This document shows, piece after piece, positions 59,307 through 64,000 of a DNA stretch of 64,000 nucleotides (positions within the stretch are counted from its first letter, which is position 1; the number at the start of each line of letters is the position of its first letter). Source of the stretch: Inquilinus sp052078665 (GTDB lineage Bacteria > Pseudomonadota > Alphaproteobacteria > DSM-16000 > Inquilinaceae); NCBI RefSeq assembly GCF_052078665.1, contig NZ_JBQJIK010000020.1, positions 1 to 64,000 on the forward strand, read 5' to 3'. The translations under genes and the position numbers were made by a program. Under the pieces are notes generated by a model that did not search any database, was not told the origin of the DNA, and worked only from the letters and a program-made list of their open reading frames with translations.

Positions 59307-59415
59307 GGCTATTGTTCCCGAATTCCGAATGATGATGCCAGATCAAAGCAGATTATCCGGAAACGGATAAGGTCCATCTTTCCGTCACCGACACGATGTC
59401 GGGGAGGAGGACAAG

Positions 59416-60171
59416 ATGAGCGAACGGAACACCACGGGCGTGCCCGGTAAGGTCGCAATCGTCACCGGCGCCTCGCGCGGCATCGGTGCCGCGATCGCCG
59501 AGCGGCTCGGCCGGGACGGCTTCACCGTCGTCGTCAACTATGCCGGCAATGCCGAGGCCGCCGAGGCCCTGGCCCGCGGCATCGAGCAGGCCGGCGGCCG
59601 CGCCCTGACCGCCCAGGCCGACGTCGCCGACCCGGCCGCGGTGCGCCGCATGTTCGAGGCGGCCGAGACCGCCTTCGGCGGCGTCGACGTGGTGGTGAAC
59701 AACGCCGGCATCATGCAGCTGGCGCGGATCGCCGACACCGACGACGCGCTGTTCGACAAGACGGTCGCGATCAACCTGAAGGGCACCTTCAACATGCTGC
59801 GCGAGGCCGCCAAGCGGCTGCGCGACGGCGGCCGGATCATCAGCATCTCGACCAGCGTCGTCGGCACCAAGCTGGAGACCTACGGCGTCTACACCGCGAC
59901 CAAGGCGGCTGTGGAGACGCTGACCGGCGTCCTGGCGAAGGAGCTGCGCGGCCGCTCCATCACCGTCAACGCCGTGGCCCCGGGCCCGGTCGGCACCGAG
60001 CTGTTCTTCCACGGCAAGTCGCCGGAGCTGGTCGAGCGCTTCGCCAAGGCGGTGCCGCTGGAGCGGCTGGGCACGCCGCAGGACGTCGCCGCGGCCGTGT
60101 CCTTCCTGGCCGGCCCGGACGGCGGCTGGGTCAACGGCCAGGTCCTGCGCGCCAATGGCGGCCTCGTCTGA
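59416..60171 (+). CDS. Short-chain dehydrogenase/reductase 1
   Basis: The 251-residue classical SDR has the NAD(P) motif TGASRGIG, NNAG, the serine in ISISTS and the catalytic YTATK (YxxxK). The C-terminal DGGWVNGQVLRANGG is typical of 3-oxoacyl/sugar-alcohol dehydrogenases. GGAGG lies before the ATG. It is the first gene of a likely operon with a second SDR and a lactonase-like gene. Substrate unknown. Confidence 0.92.
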   Translation: MSERNTTGVPGKVAIVTGASRGIGAAIAERLGRDGFTVVVNYAGNAEAAEALARGIEQAGGRALTAQADVADPAAVRRMFEAAETAFGGVDVVVNNAGIMQLARIADTDDALFDKTVAINLKGTFNMLREAAKRLRDGGRIISISTSVVGTKLETYGVYTATKAAVETLTGVLAKELRGRSITVNAVAPGPVGTELFFHGKSPELVERFAKAVPLERLGTPQDVAAAVSFLAGPDGGWVNGQVLRANGGLV

Positions 60172-60198
60172 CCGACCCTGCATTCCCGGAGAGAACCC

Positions 60199-61098
60199 AT
60201 GAGCAACGTCATCGTCGTCACCGGCGCGTCCAGCGGCTTCGGCCTGATGGCCGCCCGCGCTTTGGCCCATGCCGGCCACACCGTCTATGCCAGCATGCGC
60301 GACACCGCCGGCCGCAACGCGCCGCAGGTGGCCGAGGTCCAGGCCTATGCGAAGGAGCACGGCGTCGACCTGCGCACGGTCGAGCTCGACGTCGCGTCGC
60401 AGCCCTCGGCCGATGCGGCGATCGCCCGGATCATCGCCGATAACGGGCGGCTCGACGTCGTCGTCCACAATGCCGGCCACATGGTCTACGGCCCGGCCGA
60501 GGCCTTCACGCCGGAGCAGCTGGCCCAGCTCTACGACATCAACGTGCTGAGCACGCAGCGGGTCAACCGCGCCGCCCTGCCGCAGCTGCGCCAGCAGGGC
60601 AAGGGGCTGCTGGTCTGGGTTTCGTCCAGCAGCTCGCGCGGCGGCACGCCGCCCTATCTGGCGCCATATTTCGCCGCCAAGGCGGGGATGGACGCGCTGG
60701 CCGTCAGCTATGCCGGCGAGCTGGCGCGCTGGGGCATCGAGACCTCGATCATCGTGCCCGGCGCCTTCACCAAGGGCACCAACCACTTCGCCCATTCCGG
60801 CACGCCGGCCGACACGGCGCGGGCCGAGGAATACGCCAAGGGCCCGACCGCCGATTTCGGCGAGGTCGCCTTCAAGGGCCTGGCGGCGCTGGAGCCGGCC
60901 GACGCCGACCCGCAGGCGGTGGCGGACGCCATCGTCAAGGTGGTCGACACCCCGTTCGGCAAGCGCCCGTTCCGAGTCCATATCGACCCGTCGCAGGACG
61001 GCGCCGAGGTCGTCAACGGCGTCGCCGATCGGGTGCGGGCCGAGCTGCTGCGGCGGATCGGGCTCGAGGACATCCTGACGCCGCGGTCGATCGGCTGA
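60199..61098 (+). CDS. Short-chain dehydrogenase/reductase 2
   Basis: The 299-residue SDR has TGASSGFG, NAG (HNAGHM), serines in VSSSSS and YFAAK as the catalytic YxxxK. It is longer than SDR 1 because of an insertion and an extended C terminus (AEVVNGVADRVRAELLRRIG). It starts 27 bases after SDR 1 with GGAGA before the ATG. It is likely co-regulated with SDR 1 by the LysR protein. Confidence 0.9.
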   Translation: MSNVIVVTGASSGFGLMAARALAHAGHTVYASMRDTAGRNAPQVAEVQAYAKEHGVDLRTVELDVASQPSADAAIARIIADNGRLDVVVHNAGHMVYGPAEAFTPEQLAQLYDINVLSTQRVNRAALPQLRQQGKGLLVWVSSSSSRGGTPPYLAPYFAAKAGMDALAVSYAGELARWGIETSIIVPGAFTKGTNHFAHSGTPADTARAEEYAKGPTADFGEVAFKGLAALEPADADPQAVADAIVKVVDTPFGKRPFRVHIDPSQDGAEVVNGVADRVRAELLRRIGLEDILTPRSIG

Positions 61099-61199
61099 GC
61101 GCCGGCCAGATCGGCCTGGACGGGACCGGCGGCAGCGGTATCGTGCGGAAGCCGATAACGAAGCCGCAGCCCGATCCGGGCCGATCCGACGGAGGACCA

Positions 61200-62126
61200 A
61201 TGCCCGACATCCGCATTCTCGCCAGCGGCCTCCAGTTCCCCGAGGGGCCGGTGGCGGAGGCCGACGGCTCCGTCCTGCTCGTCGAGATCCAGCGCGAGAC
61301 CGTCAGCCGGGTCCGGCCCGACGGCACGGTCGAGGTGGTGGCGCAGCTCGGCGGCGGTCCCAACGGTCTCGCGCTGGGGCCGGACGGCGCGCTCTATGTC
61401 TGCAACAACGGCGGCTTCCTGTTCCATCACGACGGCGGCTTCAACCGCATGCGCCGCGGCGTGCATCCGCACTACACCAGCGGCCGGATCGAACGCCTCG
61501 ACCTCGCCACCGGCGAGGTCCGCACCCTCTATGATCGCTGCGGCGACCACCCGCTGCGCGGCCCGAACGACATCGTTTTCGACCGGTCGGGCGGCTTCTA
61601 CTTCACCGATTACGGCAAGCATCGCGAGCGCGAGCGGGACTATGGCGGGCTGTATTACGGCCGGGCCGACGGGTCGCGCATCGTCGAGGTCGCCTATCCG
61701 ATGGAGACGCCGAACGGCGTCGGCCTGTCGCCGGACGATTCGGTCGTCTATGTGTCGGAGACCGAGACCGGCCGCCTCTGGGCCTTCGACCTCGAGGCGC
61801 CGGGGCAGCCGAAGCGGCACCCGTTTCCGTCGCCGCATGGCGGCCGGCTGGTGTGCGGCCTGCCGGGCTACCAGCGCTTCGACAGCCTGGCCGTCGATGC
61901 CCGGGGCAACATCTGCGTCGCCACGCTGATCACCGGCTGCATCACCGTGATCGCCCCGGACGGCACCGTGCTGGACCAGGTGATGCTGCCGGACGATCCG
62001 ATCGTGACCAACATCTGCTTCGGCGGGCCGGACCGGAGGACCGCCTACATCACCCTGTCCGGCACCGGGCGGCTGGCGGCGATGGAATGGCCGGAGCCGG
62101 GAAGCCCGCTGGCCTTTTCCCGATAG
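61200..62126 (+). CDS. SMP-30/gluconolactonase-family protein
   Basis: The 308-residue protein has a six-bladed beta-propeller. The sequence begins ILASGLQFPEGPVAEADGSV with the metal-binding glutamate in FPEGP. The asparagine/aspartate ligands lie in RGPNDIVFDRSGGFYFTDYG and METPNGVGLSPDDSVVYVSE. Such enzymes open sugar lactones. GGAGGA is placed 5 bases before the ATG 61200. The two SDRs upstream could produce a lactone for this enzyme, which suggests a sugar-acid pathway. Confidence 0.9.
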   Translation: MPDIRILASGLQFPEGPVAEADGSVLLVEIQRETVSRVRPDGTVEVVAQLGGGPNGLALGPDGALYVCNNGGFLFHHDGGFNRMRRGVHPHYTSGRIERLDLATGEVRTLYDRCGDHPLRGPNDIVFDRSGGFYFTDYGKHRERERDYGGLYYGRADGSRIVEVAYPMETPNGVGLSPDDSVVYVSETETGRLWAFDLEAPGQPKRHPFPSPHGGRLVCGLPGYQRFDSLAVDARGNICVATLITGCITVIAPDGTVLDQVMLPDDPIVTNICFGGPDRRTAYITLSGTGRLAAMEWPEPGSPLAFSR

Positions 62127-62129
62127 GGT

Positions 62130-63005
62130 TCAAGGCACCCCGGCCAGCGCCTCCGCCCCGATCGGCCGGAACGGCGCCGGGCGGCCGTGGAAGCGGGTGG
62201 CGAGAGTGGAGACCTGATCCGCATCCCCGGTGGTGAAGAACAGCGGCGGTGTTTCGGCCCCGCCGGCGGTGTCGAATTCCGGGTGGCGCTGCAGATAGGC
62301 CTTCAGGCTGCGGGCGGTGATGTCGGGCTGGGACAGCATCTCGACGCCCGGCGGCAGCGTCTCGGCGAACAGGCCGGCGACCAGCGGGTAGTGGGTGCAG
62401 CCCAGGATCACCGCGTCCGGCGGCACGCCCTTGAGCTGCCGCATCAGCAGGGCCGAATAGCGCCGCACGGCGCGGCGCAGCACCGGCTCCGGCGCCGCCC
62501 GCTCGATCAGCGTCACCAGCACCGGGCAGGCCTGCTGCACCACCGTGATCTCGGGCGCGCGCTTGCCGATCTCCTCGACGAAGGCGCCGGTCCGCACCGT
62601 GTGGCGGGTGGCGAAGATGGCGACCGTGCGCGGCTCGCCGCGATGCCGGCCGGTGCGGATGTCGGCCATCCAGGGCACGCCGGTGATCGCCTCCACCATC
62701 GGCACCAGCACGCCGATCACCCGCCGGTCGGGATGGTGCTGCGGCAGCCAGCTCTGCTGCAGCCGGCGCAGCCCGGTGGCTGCGGCGGTGTTGCAGGCCA
62801 GGACCACCAGTCGGCAGCCCAGGCCGAACAGCCGCTCCACCGCCGCCACGGTCAGGCGGTAGATCTCCTCCGGCTCGCGGTTGCCGTAGGGGGCGTGGCC
62901 GTGGTCGCCGAGATAGAGGAAGCGCTGCTGCGGCAGGTGCCGGGTCAGCGCCTGCAGCACCGTCAGCCCGCCATGTCCCGAATCGAAAACCCCGATCATC
63001 CGCAT
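62130..63005 (-). CDS. murI: Glutamate racemase family protein
   Basis: The 291-residue cofactor-independent racemase has both catalytic cysteines: CNTAAATGLRRLQ and GCTHYPLVAGL. The N-terminal FDSGHGGLTVLQAL and YLGDHGHAPYGNRE motifs correspond to the MurI substrate site, with variations (GDHGHAPYG in place of the usual GDTARAPYG). It should make D-glutamate for peptidoglycan. An aspartate-specific relative cannot be excluded. The start ATG 63005 (MRMIGVFDSG) or ATG 62999 is possible. It is convergent with the SMP-30 gene. Confidence 0.82.
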   Translation of the reverse strand: MRMIGVFDSGHGGLTVLQALTRHLPQQRFLYLGDHGHAPYGNREPEEIYRLTVAAVERLFGLGCRLVVLACNTAAATGLRRLQQSWLPQHHPDRRVIGVLVPMVEAITGVPWMADIRTGRHRGEPRTVAIFATRHTVRTGAFVEEIGKRAPEITVVQQACPVLVTLIERAAPEPVLRRAVRRYSALLMRQLKGVPPDAVILGCTHYPLVAGLFAETLPPGVEMLSQPDITARSLKAYLQRHPEFDTAGGAETPPLFFTTGDADQVSTLATRFHGRPAPFRPIGAEALAGVP

Positions 63006-63259
63006 CCCCGTGATCCTGCCCAGGCGGTAGCGGATGTCGAGGGCATTCTCAAGGCGTTCGGGCCGCCCGCGGTTGACCGCGGCCCGGCCCGCCGATAGCC
63101 TGCCGGCATGATCCGTCGTCCTCGCCCCGCTCCGCGATACGGTGCCCCGCCCTTCTGAGGCGGCGGGGACGATGTTTCATGCCCATCCCATGCCGCCGGT
63201 TCCGGCGGCATTTCCATGTGGGGTCTCCGGAGCCGTGCGGCGCCATCAGGAGACCCGAC

Positions 63260-63748
63260 ATGCCGCCCATCTTTATCCGCCCGGCCCGTCCGGACGAGCA
63301 CGCCGCCCTCTGCGTCCTGTTCGCCGAGCTCGACCGCTTTCACCGCGAGATCCGGCCCGATCTCTTCGTCGAGCCGGAGGGCCCGGTGCGCAGCCCGGAG
63401 CTGGTCGCCGGCCTGATCGCGGGGCCCGGCAGCGCCATCCTGGTCGCCGACGACGGCGGCGCCCTGGCCGGCCTCGCCACGCTGATCGAACGGACGGTCG
63501 CGGCCAATGCGGTCCGGCCGGAGCGCCGCATCGCCGAGATCGACAATCTGGTGGTGATGCCGGGCCACCGCCGCCGCGGCATCGCCGGGCTGCTGCTGCG
63601 CCATGCCGAGGACTGGGCGCGGGGCCGCGGCATCGGCACCCTCGAGCTCGGCGTCTGGGAGTTCAACGTCGGGGCCGTGGCCTGCTACGAGGCGGCCGGC
63701 TTCGCGCCGACCACCCGCCGCCTGAGCAAGGCCGTGGCGCCGCCTTAG
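63260..63748 (+). CDS. GNAT-family N-acetyltransferase
   Basis: The 162-residue protein has FIRPARPDEHAALCVLFAEL at the start and the acetyl-CoA loop VVMPGHRRRGIAGLLLRHAE (RxxGxA form, RRRGIAG). The C-terminal LGVWEFNVGAVACYEAAGF is motif B. AGGAG lies before the ATG at 63260. Substrate unknown; not clearly RimI. Confidence 0.87.
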   Translation: MPPIFIRPARPDEHAALCVLFAELDRFHREIRPDLFVEPEGPVRSPELVAGLIAGPGSAILVADDGGALAGLATLIERTVAANAVRPERRIAEIDNLVVMPGHRRRGIAGLLLRHAEDWARGRGIGTLELGVWEFNVGAVACYEAAGFAPTTRRLSKAVAPP

Positions 63749-63779
63749 CCGGGCTGCGTCCGGCCGCGCCACCGCCGTC

Positions 63780-64000
63780 TCAAGGCGACGGCGGTTCGCC
63801 GAATCGGCCGCGCAATCCCTCCGCGAAGGCCGAAAGCGCGTTGGCGAGCTGGTGTGCGACTGCGGGCGGCGGGAGCGGCAGTTTGAGGCTTCGTGTCCCC
63901 GTGGTCGGATCGTGCTCGATCCAGGGATGCGCTGGCGCATCCGCATCCTTCGTTGCCGCCACGGCCGCGACGAGCTGCACCGCCATCTGCGCCAGGGCCT
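63780..64000 (-). CDS. Hypothetical protein, 3' part only
   Basis: The frame is open up to the right edge (...ALAQMAVQLVAAVAATKD) and ends at 63780. About 73 C-terminal residues are visible: a segment AHPWIEHDPTTGTRSLKLPL and a helix HQLANALSAFAEGLRGRFG. No family is recognised. The start lies outside the window. Confidence 0.55.
   Translation of the reverse strand, partial: ALAQMAVQLVAAVAATKDADAPAHPWIEHDPTTGTRSLKLPLPPPAVAHQLANALSAFAEGLRGRFGEPPSP

Overview
The window is high-GC, gene-dense DNA that looks like the chromosome of a free-living or plant- or soil-associated alphaproteobacterium, most likely of the Rhodospirillales/Azospirillales type. The evidence is the strong GC skew in third codon positions, a SAM-II riboswitch ahead of metZ, a fabA-fabB-fabI operon, ECF sigma/anti-sigma pairing, CioAB-type quinol oxidase, several RTX proteins and alphaproteobacterial palindromic repeats. 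No rRNA, prophage, transposase or CRISPR array is visible. The genus is not determined here.

Layout. 1-444: start of an RTX calcium-binding protein running off the left edge. 1.1-3.3 kb: EamA exporter divergent from an Lrp/AsnC regulator, then recR and tRNA-Gly(CCC). 3.5-8.3 kb: aspartate:alanine antiporter aspT plus aspartate 4-decarboxylase aspD (a proton-motive decarboxylation cycle) and a glutamine-synthetase-like ligase. 8.5-10.4 kb: an unrecognised 635-residue membrane protein with an 81-bp tandem repeat tail. 10.5-16.3 kb: minus-strand block with an ACE-like M2 peptidase, a serine hydrolase, anmK (murein recycling) and a second serine hydrolase. 16.5-20.8 kb: peptide-type ABC importer (binding protein and two permeases, no ATPases), a GNAT and a SET protein. 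21-22.8 kb: SAM-II riboswitch, metZ and an SH3 protein. 23-27.3 kb: first RND efflux pair. 27.5-33.3 kb: small periplasmic protein, DsrE, moeB-like, cydAB and a PLP gamma-synthase.

33.4-38.6 kb is an accessory-looking stretch: CGNR regulator and Asp-nucleophile hydrolase (divergent), an AT-rich SUKH-like immunity gene between copies of a GC-rich direct repeat, a RibD-type reductase and small hypotheticals. 38.7-41.3 kb: fabA-fabB-fabI. 41.5-46.2 kb: TPR protein, a truncated ispE fused at a sharp junction to a GT83-type glycosyltransferase, and a GT2-GtrA protein. 46.2-48.6 kb: RskA-like anti-sigma, ECF sigma and a second RTX protein. 48.7-54.3 kb: TetR regulator divergent from a second RND pair, with palindromic candidate operators at both ends of the intergenic region, followed by a remnant of an ankyrin-type gene. 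54.5-64 kb: peroxiredoxin, small wHTH protein, lipoprotein, ABC exporter preceded by a possible leader peptide, LysR, two SDRs, SMP-30 lactonase, glutamate racemase family protein, GNAT, and the 3' end of a further gene.

The observations most worth pursuing are the broken ispE junction (a normally essential isoprenoid gene), the repeat-flanked orphan immunity gene, the unrecognised repeat-tailed membrane protein, the ankyrin-gene remnant behind the RND operon, and the possible leader peptide upstream of the ABC exporter.
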